Assembly: GCA_041743975.1 (NCBI GenBank)
Contig: JBGTLT010000172.1
Coordinates: forward strand, 54,074-118,073
Reading direction: 5' to 3'
Source of the DNA: JTS-RE37 sp041743975
GTDB taxonomy: Bacteria > Bacteroidota > Bacteroidia > Flavobacteriales > Flavobacteriaceae
DNA length: 64,000 nt
This document shows, one piece after another, positions 9,390-16,658 of this stretch. The notes beneath the pieces are model-generated. The model did no database searches and was not told where the DNA came from. It was given only the letters and a program-made list of their open reading frames with translations. Numbering within the stretch: the stretch's first letter is position 1; the number at the start of each line of letters is the position of its first letter. The position numbers and the translations under genes are program-made.

Positions 9390-10370
9390 ATGAAATACGC
9401 TCAAAACATACTGGAAACGATTGGGAATACCCCACTTGTAAAATTGAATATACTTACAGCGGAACTACCCTGCCTGGTATTGGCTAAATACGAAACGTTC
9501 AATCCCGGGAATTCGGTAAAGGACCGTATGGCCGTGCAGATGGTGGCCGATGCGGAAGCAGCTGGCATCCTGAAACCGGGAGGGACAATCATAGAAGGCA
9601 CTTCCGGTAATACCGGGATGGGATTGGCATTGGTTGCGGTAATCAAAGGGTATAAGATGATATGTGTAATCAGTGACAAGCAATCCAAAGAAAAAGTGGA
9701 TATCCTCAAAGCTATGGGCAGTGAGGTCTACGTTTGTCCTACTGATGTTGCCCCGGATGACCCGCGAAGTTATTATTCAACAGCAAGGAGATTGGCCGGT
9801 GAAATCCCCAATTCCTGGTATGTAAACCAATACGACAACCTGTCCAATACCAAAGCTCATTTTAAGAGTACGGGCCCGGAAATTTGGGAACAGACAGACG
9901 GGAAGATCACCCATTTTGTAGTAGGTGTAGGAACCGGGGGTACTATTTCGGGGGTGGGTACCTTCCTGAAATCAAAGAACCCGGGCATTAAAATCTGGGG
10001 GGTTGATACATATGGCTCGGTGTTTCAGAAATACCATGAGACCGGTATATTTGATGAGAATGAAATATACCCGTATAGTACGGAAGGCATAGGGGAGGAC
10101 ATCCTTCCTAAAAATGTAAATTTTGAGATTATTGACGGGTTTACCAAAGTCACGGATAAAGATGCAGCTGTTTATACACAGCGCCTGGCCAAAGAAGAAG
10201 GGATGTTTTTAGGGAATTCCGCAGGGGCGGCCATAAAAGGAGTGCTGCAGCTTAAGGAGCATTTCGGGAAGGACGATGTGGTCGTAGTGCTGTTTCATGA
10301 TCACGGAAGCCGGTATGTGGGTAAAATTTACAACGATGACTGGATGCGGGAAAAAGGATTCCTGGAATGA
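9390..10370 (+). CDS. PLP-dependent cysteine synthase / cystathionine beta-synthase-like enzyme
   Basis: A fold-type II PLP enzyme. The PLP lysine is Lys44 in NSVKDR; the phosphate/substrate loop is GTSGNTG at 70-76 and the glycine-rich PLP-phosphate loop is GVGTGGTISG. The segment EGIGEDILP followed by VDKW-like VTDKDA resembles cystathionine beta-synthase more than CysK, but there is no CBS-domain tail, so either O-acetylserine sulfhydrylase or cystathionine synthase activity is possible. The ATG used here gives the family start; 14 further in-frame codons upstream look non-coding. It ends one base before the stop of the convergent DUF1080 gene. Confidence 0.88.
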   Translation: MKYAQNILETIGNTPLVKLNILTAELPCLVLAKYETFNPGNSVKDRMAVQMVADAEAAGILKPGGTIIEGTSGNTGMGLALVAVIKGYKMICVISDKQSKEKVDILKAMGSEVYVCPTDVAPDDPRSYYSTARRLAGEIPNSWYVNQYDNLSNTKAHFKSTGPEIWEQTDGKITHFVVGVGTGGTISGVGTFLKSKNPGIKIWGVDTYGSVFQKYHETGIFDENEIYPYSTEGIGEDILPKNVNFEIIDGFTKVTDKDAAVYTQRLAKEEGMFLGNSAGAAIKGVLQLKEHFGKDDVVVVLFHDHGSRYVGKIYNDDWMREKGFLE

Positions 10371-10371
10371 C

Positions 10372-11250
10372 TCAATCGTAACTACAACTCCCCGGGTCCG
10401 ATACCACAAAATATTTCTTGAAATTCACCGCTTTCGGATCCATACAACCTTTTAATTTTCGGATGCGGATGTTCCGGAAATCAATAGGCTGTCCCTCACT
10501 TTGAAGCGCAACAAATCCGGAAGTCAGGGCCTGGCCATCCTTTTTTATCGCAGGGTCAAACCGGTTCACAACCCCTCCGCCAATCTGTGGGTGGGAATAC
10601 TGCAGCACTGTTTCCCCATTGATAATATGGGTGATGAGGGAGTCGCCCAGAACGATGGCTTCCGCTTGTACCCATTGGTCCCCGAAATAGGTCTTTGAGG
10701 TGGAATTGATACAATGCCCGGGGTAGATCGCGCCTTCATATACCACATCGGTACCGGGAGAACACATATTCCCGGTTGGTCGCTCCGCCCCGGGGGTAAT
10801 ACCGGCAAGGAACTGCATTTCTACCGAAATGGGCCAGTCCTGTTCTTTGGGCATGCCGGCCGGATCCTGGGAATGGAACATGATTCCACTATTCTTCAGT
10901 GTATAATCCGGTGCGCCTTGATGAAGATCGCCAACAAACCTGTATTCCAGTTTTATTTGGTAAAAGGAGAAAGGTTCCTTATAGTACAAATGCCCGAACC
11001 GGTCCCTGAACTCCCCTTCATATTGATCATATCGCACTTCAATGATACTGTCCCTCACACGGAAGGTATCCCCATAATTGACCCCCACATCATAATGATG
11101 GATCTTGGTTATCCAATCCGTAAGGTTCACCCCGTTGAAAAGTTGTTGCCAGCCATCTCCGGATTCCTCCTGTGAATAGACGTTTCCCTGAAAGAGAAGG
11201 AAACACAGTGCTGGGACGATCCCTTTGTAAAAGCTGCTGTTGCGTGACAT
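10372..11250 (-). CDS. Secreted DUF1080 (3-keto-disaccharide hydrolase domain) protein with GC-DP-A-N tail
   Basis: After a signal peptide (about residues 1-26) the protein opens with GWQQLFNGVNLTDW and continues as a single DUF1080/PF06439 jelly-roll domain, with SGIMFHSQDPAGMPKEQDWP and VEMQFL typical of the family. Members act on glycosides, some as 3-keto-glycoside hydrolases or lyases. The last 25 residues (GCMDPKAVNFKKY, then DPGSCSY) form a separate cysteine-bounded motif like the short repeat found at C-termini of many secreted Bacteroidota proteins. The gene stands alone, apart from the other DUF1080 genes further right. Confidence 0.88.
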   Translation of the reverse strand: MSRNSSFYKGIVPALCFLLFQGNVYSQEESGDGWQQLFNGVNLTDWITKIHHYDVGVNYGDTFRVRDSIIEVRYDQYEGEFRDRFGHLYYKEPFSFYQIKLEYRFVGDLHQGAPDYTLKNSGIMFHSQDPAGMPKEQDWPISVEMQFLAGITPGAERPTGNMCSPGTDVVYEGAIYPGHCINSTSKTYFGDQWVQAEAIVLGDSLITHIINGETVLQYSHPQIGGGVVNRFDPAIKKDGQALTSGFVALQSEGQPIDFRNIRIRKLKGCMDPKAVNFKKYFVVSDPGSCSYD

Positions 11251-11433
11251 ACTAACTAACTTATTGGATTAGTGTGAAAGGTACTATATTAATTTTAAAT
11301 TTCCATGTCGCTTTCAGCCTTGGGGCAGCTACCCTGGGGCCCCCACGGTTGCCTGACCGGGTACGATGTGAATAAAAGTAACATAATCACAAAAATGCGC
11401 CGCCGATAGTGCACTGGAAGTCCGTAGGCTTTG

Positions 11434-11441
11434 TATTTTTG
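11434..11441 (+). promoter_or_regulatory. Flavobacterial -7 promoter element (TATTTTTG) for the aldose-epimerase-like gene
   Basis: TATTTTTG fits TAnnTTTG exactly and lies 27 bases before the chosen ATG, the usual distance for a leadered transcript in this phylum. Confidence 0.5.
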
Positions 11442-11468
11442 AGGAATTGCTTCACTACGGAAAATTAT

Positions 11469-12248
11469 ATGACAAAACTCACTATTTTAGACCATACCGT
11501 CCGCATATCAAAAGGGGAACTGGTTAGCTACAAGGTTGCCGGCCATGAATTTATCCATCAGAAAGGCAGTCCGGGTTGGGGAAATTCCGATACGGAAATG
11601 TTCCCGGTCATCGGCCCTACCGCAGGAGCCGGATTTGCGGTACAGGTTCCAAAGGGCAATGCTATCCAGGATCAACACGGATTATTGCGGGAACTGGAAT
11701 ATGAAAAATTGGATGAAACCAGCCACCATGCGGTTTACCTAAAGAACTATGTCGCTGGGACACCTGTTAAAAACAGCAAGTTTCCCGAAATGTCTACAGC
11801 CCGCTGGCTCTTGTGGCCTTATGATTTTGAGTTCAGGAAATCCTATGAACTTTCAGAAAAGGGCCTGGAAATTAAGTTCACGGTATCCGGGCCAAAGGAC
11901 ATGCCGTTTATGCTCGGGTACCATCCGGCATTTAAATTGTATTCAGACTACCCCCTGGTGGTTACTGACAGGGGCTCCATAACCCTGACAGACGTTCTGA
12001 AAGCAGGGAGCAGGGCATTGCAGGTTGCGGAATGTGCTTCCCTTATACTAAAAGACCTTAAGGCCATTAAGGTTGCTACAGAAGGGTTTGGGAACTTTAT
12101 GCTGTGGACGGAAGTTCCGAACATGATCTGTATCGAACCCATAACATTTTATCCCTATTCCGTGCCCCAGGACAAGTTGCATGAAGGGTTTCAATACCTG
12201 GCAGGGGAACCGGTACATTTTAAGGTAAATTTGGCCCCGATGGATTGA
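11469..12248 (+). CDS. Aldose 1-epimerase / galactose-mutarotase-like protein
   Basis: The 259-residue product belongs to the GalM-like superfamily: a beta-sandwich with GSPGWGNSDTEMFPVIGPT, a family His in MLGYHPAFKLY, and a C-terminal strand region with ICIEPITFYPYS. It resembles the YeaD/LacX-like subgroup that binds sugars or sugar phosphates rather than classical GalM. The substrate is unknown. An upstream in-frame ATG would add 20 residues that overlap the promoter region, so the second ATG is used. It reads in the same direction as the Crp/Fnr gene that follows 37 bases later. Confidence 0.8.
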   Translation: MTKLTILDHTVRISKGELVSYKVAGHEFIHQKGSPGWGNSDTEMFPVIGPTAGAGFAVQVPKGNAIQDQHGLLRELEYEKLDETSHHAVYLKNYVAGTPVKNSKFPEMSTARWLLWPYDFEFRKSYELSEKGLEIKFTVSGPKDMPFMLGYHPAFKLYSDYPLVVTDRGSITLTDVLKAGSRALQVAECASLILKDLKAIKVATEGFGNFMLWTEVPNMICIEPITFYPYSVPQDKLHEGFQYLAGEPVHFKVNLAPMD

Positions 12249-12285
12249 CTGCGGCACGGATTCCGGAATACTAATCAGAAAAAGA

Positions 12286-12918
12286 GTGGAAAAACTACTG
12301 CAACAGCATTACGGTTATCTTTTTGAACCAGGGCTCCTGCGTGAAATTGCGGAAGTCGGTACCCTGAAGACCCTGGAACAGGGAAGTCAGTTGATAGATA
12401 TAGGGCAGACGGTAACCAGCATCCCGCTGGTACTGAGCGGCGCAATCAAAATATTACTTGAAGACAGCGAGGGTGATGAATTGCTGCTTTATTTTATTGA
12501 AATGGGCGATTCCTGTGCAATGACCTTTTCCTGCTGTATGGGCACCGGCAGAAGTGAGATCCGGGCTGTGGCAGAAACAGAAACCGAATTGATACTGATT
12601 CCTGTGGTAAAGATGGAAACATGGATGGTGGCATATCCAGGCTGGAGACGGTTTATACTGGACAGCTACCATGCACGGATGATGGAATTGATGGAAACGG
12701 TGGATACGCTGGCATTTATGAACATGGACCGCAGATTGCTTAAATACCTAAAGGACCGTGCCATGGTTACCCATGATGATGTTATCCAGACCACACACCT
12801 CGAAATAGCCAATGACCTTCATACCTCCAGGGTTGTCATTTCCCGCCTGCTAAAAAAACTGGGCAATGAAGGAAAAATTCGCTTGCAGCGGAATGCCATA
12901 AAGGTACTCGAACTTTGA
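12286..12918 (+). CDS. Crp/Fnr family transcription regulator
   Basis: An N-terminal cyclic-nucleotide-binding-like beta barrel (about 25-115) leads to a dimer helix and a C-terminal winged helix (about 165-205) with HLEIANDLHTSRVVISRLLK as recognition region. It lacks the N-terminal Fe-S cysteines of Fnr but has Cys77, Cys83 and Cys84 in GDSCAMTFSCCMG, a pattern that could sense thiol or persulfide state (inference). The start is GTG. It lies directly before the SulP and persulfide dioxygenase genes, whose upstream regions carry matching dyads, so it is the best candidate for their activator. Confidence 0.87.
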   Translation: MEKLLQQHYGYLFEPGLLREIAEVGTLKTLEQGSQLIDIGQTVTSIPLVLSGAIKILLEDSEGDELLLYFIEMGDSCAMTFSCCMGTGRSEIRAVAETETELILIPVVKMETWMVAYPGWRRFILDSYHARMMELMETVDTLAFMNMDRRLLKYLKDRAMVTHDDVIQTTHLEIANDLHTSRVVISRLLKKLGNEGKIRLQRNAIKVLEL

Positions 12919-13033
12919 CCCCAACAGCCTGTTAAATCCCAGTTGTACGTGACCTGGACACTCACCCTGTTCGGTCGTTGCCAGGTCCCTGAATAACGCA
13001 GGCAAAATATATGTTTTACCATATCATGATTGG

Positions 13034-13047
13034 GTAACATCTGTTAC
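13034..13047 (+). promoter_or_regulatory. Putative Crp/Fnr operator upstream of sulP (GTAACATCTGTTAC)
   Basis: A perfect 6-base inverted repeat, GTAACA and TGTTAC, around a two-base centre. Its midpoint lies 33 bases before the midpoint of the TAAATTTG element, close to the class II activator position near -41. No TTG-type -33 box is visible at the usual place, consistent with activator-dependent transcription. Confidence 0.6.
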
Positions 13048-13069
13048 GCAAACTTTCTGCATTTAATGC

Positions 13070-13077
13070 TAAATTTG
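13070..13077 (+). promoter_or_regulatory. Flavobacterial -7 promoter element (TAAATTTG) for sulP
   Basis: TAAATTTG matches TAnnTTTG and ends four bases before the SulP ATG, so the transcript would be nearly leaderless. It pairs with the dyad upstream. Confidence 0.55.
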
Positions 13078-13081
13078 GGCG

Positions 13082-14809
13082 ATGCGTAGCTATTTTCCCA
13101 TTCTGCAGTGGCTTCCCAGGTACCGGAAGGCCGATTTCTTAAAAGACCTTATAGCCGGACTTACCGTGGGGATTGTAATTATTCCCCAGGGAATGGCCTA
13201 TGCCCTGATTGCCGGGTTGCCCCCGGTATATGGGTTATACGCATCGCTATTGCCTGTTCTGGTATATGTGTTTTTAGGGACTTCGCGGCAGGTTGCCATC
13301 GGGCCCGTTGCGCTCGACTCCCTTTTGGTGGCAGTGGGTTTGGGGACCCTGGCGATCAGCAATATCACTGATTATATTGCCATGGCCATTTTCCTGACAT
13401 TCCTGGTGGGGACCATCCAATTCCTTTTGGGGGTTTTCCGCATGGGCTTCCTGGTTAATTTTTTGTCACGACCGGTGATCAGCGGGTTTACCTCTGCTGC
13501 CGCCCTGATCATCATTTTCAGCCAATTGAAACACTTATTGGGGATTGAAATGGACAGCAGTGGTCCCATACACCACATCCTTTTAAATACCTTCCATAAA
13601 ATATCGGAAACCAACCCCTACGATCTGTCAATGGGTATCCTGGGCATACTTATCCTCCTTGCCTTAAAGAAATGGGACAAGCGTATCCCCAATATACTGT
13701 TGATCGTGGTATTGAGTATTTTGGGTGTCTACTTCTTCGGATTGGAATCCAGCGGCATTCAAATAGTGGGGCAAATCCCGGAAGGTTTGCCTGCCTTTGG
13801 GGTTCCGGAATTCAGTTGGAATGCCGCCAAAGAACTTTGGCCGATTGCGATTACCCTGGCTCTTATCGGCTACCTCGAAGCCATCTCTATAGGGAAAGGA
13901 TTACAGGACAAAAACAATACGGATACCATCGATGCCAACCAGGAGCTGGTAGCCCTTGGAAGTGCCAATATAACAGGGTCATTTTTTCAGTCCTTTCCGG
14001 TTACAGCCGGATTTTCCCGTACAGCGATCAGTTATGATGCCGGGGTAAAAACCAACCTTGCCGGTATTTTTACAGTCCTGATGGTCCTGGTTACCTTATT
14101 GTTCCTTACCCCGATTTTCTATTATTTGCCAAAGGCGATCCTGGCCAGCATCATAATGGTATCAGTAGCCGGACTCATAGACCTCTCCTATGCGAGGAGC
14201 CTCTGGAAACACCGGAAGGATGAAATTGCCGTTTTATTGATGACATTCCTCATTACCTTATTGATCGGCATTCCTCAGGGAATTTTGACAGGGGTGCTTT
14301 TTTCACTTTTGCTGATGGTCTACCGGACATCCAAACCCCATTTCGCTATTTTGGGGAATATTAAGGATACGGATTACTACAAAAATATCGACCGCTTCAA
14401 CCAGGAAGTGATCATCCGGGAGGACCTGCTTATTGTCCGCTTTGATGCCCAACTCTATTTTGGGAATACCGGATATTTCAAAACCCAGCTTTACCGGTTT
14501 ATGGATGCCAAAGGAGCAAAGCTTAAAGGGGTAATACTGAATGCCGAAGCGATCAATTACATCGATGCCAGTGCCGCGCTCGTATTGATCAACATGATCC
14601 GGGATATCCATGATAGGAACATACAATTCTATATTGCCGGCGCTATAGGGCCAACCCGGGACATCATTTTCAGCAGCGGGATAATTAATGAACTGCACCG
14701 TGAATACCTTTTTGTTAGGACCAAAGAGGCTGTCGAGTATTTTGACAATCCCAATTCCGTCTCTGTCATTGGCACCAAACTGGCGTACCAGAACCGGGGG
14801 AAAGGGTAA
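13082..14809 (+). CDS. SulP family anion transporter with STAS domain
   Basis: A 575-residue inner-membrane transporter. The N-terminal two thirds hold the SulP signature (AGLTVGIVIIPQGMAYALIA, LYASLLPVLVYVFLG) and about 12 hydrophobic segments up to residue 420. The C-terminus is a STAS domain (about 435-555) with YIDASAALVLINM, the anti-sigma-antagonist-like core. SulP proteins carry sulfate, bicarbonate or other anions; the neighbourhood of a persulfide dioxygenase favours a sulfur oxyanion such as sulfite, thiosulfate or sulfate (inference). It lies between the Crp/Fnr regulator and the dioxygenase, same strand. Confidence 0.9.
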   Translation: MRSYFPILQWLPRYRKADFLKDLIAGLTVGIVIIPQGMAYALIAGLPPVYGLYASLLPVLVYVFLGTSRQVAIGPVALDSLLVAVGLGTLAISNITDYIAMAIFLTFLVGTIQFLLGVFRMGFLVNFLSRPVISGFTSAAALIIIFSQLKHLLGIEMDSSGPIHHILLNTFHKISETNPYDLSMGILGILILLALKKWDKRIPNILLIVVLSILGVYFFGLESSGIQIVGQIPEGLPAFGVPEFSWNAAKELWPIAITLALIGYLEAISIGKGLQDKNNTDTIDANQELVALGSANITGSFFQSFPVTAGFSRTAISYDAGVKTNLAGIFTVLMVLVTLLFLTPIFYYLPKAILASIIMVSVAGLIDLSYARSLWKHRKDEIAVLLMTFLITLLIGIPQGILTGVLFSLLLMVYRTSKPHFAILGNIKDTDYYKNIDRFNQEVIIREDLLIVRFDAQLYFGNTGYFKTQLYRFMDAKGAKLKGVILNAEAINYIDASAALVLINMIRDIHDRNIQFYIAGAIGPTRDIIFSSGIINELHREYLFVRTKEAVEYFDNPNSVSVIGTKLAYQNRGKG

Positions 14810-14819
14810 TTAATGTTAC
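14806..14819 (+). promoter_or_regulatory. Putative second Crp/Fnr operator, upstream of the persulfide dioxygenase gene (GTAATTAATGTTAC)
   Basis: It shares GTAA at one end and GTTAC at the other with the sulP dyad, in the same 14-base frame, and overlaps the SulP stop codon. Its midpoint is also exactly 33 bases before the midpoint of the next TATTTTTG element. Confidence 0.5.
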
Positions 14820-14841
14820 CTTCCATTTACAAATTATGGCG

Positions 14842-14849
14842 TATTTTTG
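14842..14849 (+). promoter_or_regulatory. Flavobacterial -7 promoter element (TATTTTTG) for the persulfide dioxygenase gene
   Basis: TATTTTTG fits TAnnTTTG and lies 19 bases before the ATG. It shows that the dioxygenase gene can be transcribed separately from sulP. Confidence 0.55.
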
Positions 14850-14868
14850 ATAAATAAAATGGAGTATC

Positions 14869-16284
14869 ATGCATATTGAACAGATTTATACCGGATGCCT
14901 GGCACAGGGAGCCTATTATATTGAAAGCAAAGGGGAAGTGGCCATCATAGATCCCCTTAGGGAGATAAGCCCTTACCTGAAGCTTGCCAAAGATAAAGGA
15001 GCCCTTATCAAGTATATTTTTGAGACCCATTTTCATGCTGATTTTGTCAGTGGGCATGTGACCCTGGCCAAGGAAACGGGGGCCCCTATTATTTTTGGGC
15101 CCAATGCCAACCCCACCTTTGACGCTATCATTGCCAGAGACGGACAGGAATTTAAACTGGGGGATGTCACTTTTAAAGTGTTACATACCCCCGGACACAC
15201 CATGGAGAGTACCACCTACTTGTTACGGGATGAAAACGGGAAGGATCATGCCATATTCTCGGGAGACACCTTGTTCCTTGGGGATGTCGGCAGGCCGGAT
15301 CTCGCCCAAAAATCTGCCATGCTGACCAAGGAAGACCTTGCGGGGTTATTGTTTGATAGTTTACGAAGTAAAATAATGCCCCTGGCTGATTCTGTAATAG
15401 TATATCCTGCCCATGGAGCAGGATCTGCCTGTGGCAAGAATATGATGAAGGAGACCGTGGATACGCTAGGGAACCAGAAAAAGGTAAACTATGCACTTCG
15501 CACGGACATGACCAGGCAGGAATTTATTGAAGAAGTTACAGAAGGACTCCTACCTCCTCCCAAATATTTTCCGCTCAATGTTAAGATGAACAAAGAGGGG
15601 TATGAAGACATTGCCGATGTGATCAAAAGGGGGACCCGCGCTCTCACCCCGGATGAATTTGAAGCTATCGCCAATGAAACAGGGGCTGTGATACTGGATG
15701 TACGGCACCAGGATGAATTTAGCAAAGGACATATACCGCGCTCTATTTTTATAGGATTATTGGGGGATTTTGCCCCCTGGGTCGGTGCACTGATCGCTGA
15801 TGTGGAGCAACCCTTGTTGCTGATCACCCCTGAAGGTAAGGAAGAGGAGACTATCACCCGACTTTCAAGGGTTGGTTTTGACAATGCAGTGGGCTACCTC
15901 AAAGGCGGATTTAATGCATGGAAAAATGCAGACAAGGACATGGATACCATAGAGTCACTTGAAGCCCTGGACATAAAAGAACTAAGTGGAACCAATAATA
16001 TTCCTGTTTTTGACGTCCGAAAGGAGAGTGAATATGAAGCCGGGCATATGGAAGGGGCTACCAATACACCCTTGGATTCCCTGAATCAATACATGTCTGA
16101 ATATCCGAAAGATGGCACTTTTTATGTTCATTGTGCAGGGGGGTATAGGTCCGTTATTGCCGCGTCCATTCTCAAGAGCCGTGGTATCCACAACCTGGCA
16201 AATATCACGGGGGGAATAGACTCGTTAAAGGCCGCTGGCCTGGAAATGACGCAAGATGTCTGCCCCGGTACCTTGAAACGGTAG
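14869..16284 (+). CDS. Persulfide dioxygenase-like metallo-beta-lactamase fused to two rhodanese domains
   Basis: Residues 1-230 are an ETHE1/BLH-type metallo-beta-lactamase: HFHAD at 54-58, His63, HTPGH at 106-110, Asp133 in SGD and His182 in PAHG. Two rhodanese domains follow (about 262-360 and 370-465). The first has no cysteine in its active loop (ITPEGKEEE) and should be catalytically dead; the second has Cys422 in HCAGGYR. ETHE1-type enzymes oxidise glutathione or other persulfides to sulfite, and the rhodanese then handles sulfane sulfur, as in CstB. The role is sulfide or persulfide detoxification. Length and order are usual for Bacteroidota. Confidence 0.9.
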   Translation: MHIEQIYTGCLAQGAYYIESKGEVAIIDPLREISPYLKLAKDKGALIKYIFETHFHADFVSGHVTLAKETGAPIIFGPNANPTFDAIIARDGQEFKLGDVTFKVLHTPGHTMESTTYLLRDENGKDHAIFSGDTLFLGDVGRPDLAQKSAMLTKEDLAGLLFDSLRSKIMPLADSVIVYPAHGAGSACGKNMMKETVDTLGNQKKVNYALRTDMTRQEFIEEVTEGLLPPPKYFPLNVKMNKEGYEDIADVIKRGTRALTPDEFEAIANETGAVILDVRHQDEFSKGHIPRSIFIGLLGDFAPWVGALIADVEQPLLLITPEGKEEETITRLSRVGFDNAVGYLKGGFNAWKNADKDMDTIESLEALDIKELSGTNNIPVFDVRKESEYEAGHMEGATNTPLDSLNQYMSEYPKDGTFYVHCAGGYRSVIAASILKSRGIHNLANITGGIDSLKAAGLEMTQDVCPGTLKR

Positions 16285-16559
16285 TTCTTCCCAGACCCCA
16301 TCGTCTCCTATGTGGAACGATATTATGGAGTTGTTAAAATTATCACAAAAATTTCTATTGTTTTTTGCCATTTTTTCCTATCTTTAATAGGAATAGGTTT
16401 ACATATTTTCCGATTTTAATCAGAGGCTTACTTGACTATCCATCTAAATTGAGCATTTGAACCAAACCGGGCACAGCCGCCCGACGCTTTTGAGTAACCT
16501 CAGGATCAACCGGCATTTCCTGGCAAGTAATGTAAGCAATTCACTACAATTGCAGGGCT

Positions 16560-16655
16560 ATGGATTTAATCTGGCTATATAACATATTTGTCATTTTCAT
16601 ATTTCTGATATGGTTGGTATTTATCATAAAGATGTACAAAAAAATGAAAGAATGA
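16560..16655 (+). CDS. Possible 31-residue single-pass membrane protein
   Basis: A short ATG frame encodes one strongly hydrophobic segment (LIWLYNIFVIFIFLIWLVFI) followed by a basic tail KMYKKMKE, the layout of a small inner-membrane protein with a cytosolic positive end. It lies in an otherwise empty 374-base gap after the persulfide dioxygenase gene and ends three bases before the stop of the convergent nuclease gene. The gap before it is AT-rich, holds a near-consensus TATCTTTA around 16379, and otherwise shows nothing I recognise. Without conservation data this remains a candidate only. Confidence 0.35.
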   Translation: MDLIWLYNIFVIFIFLIWLVFIIKMYKKMKE

Positions 16656-16658
16656 ATC

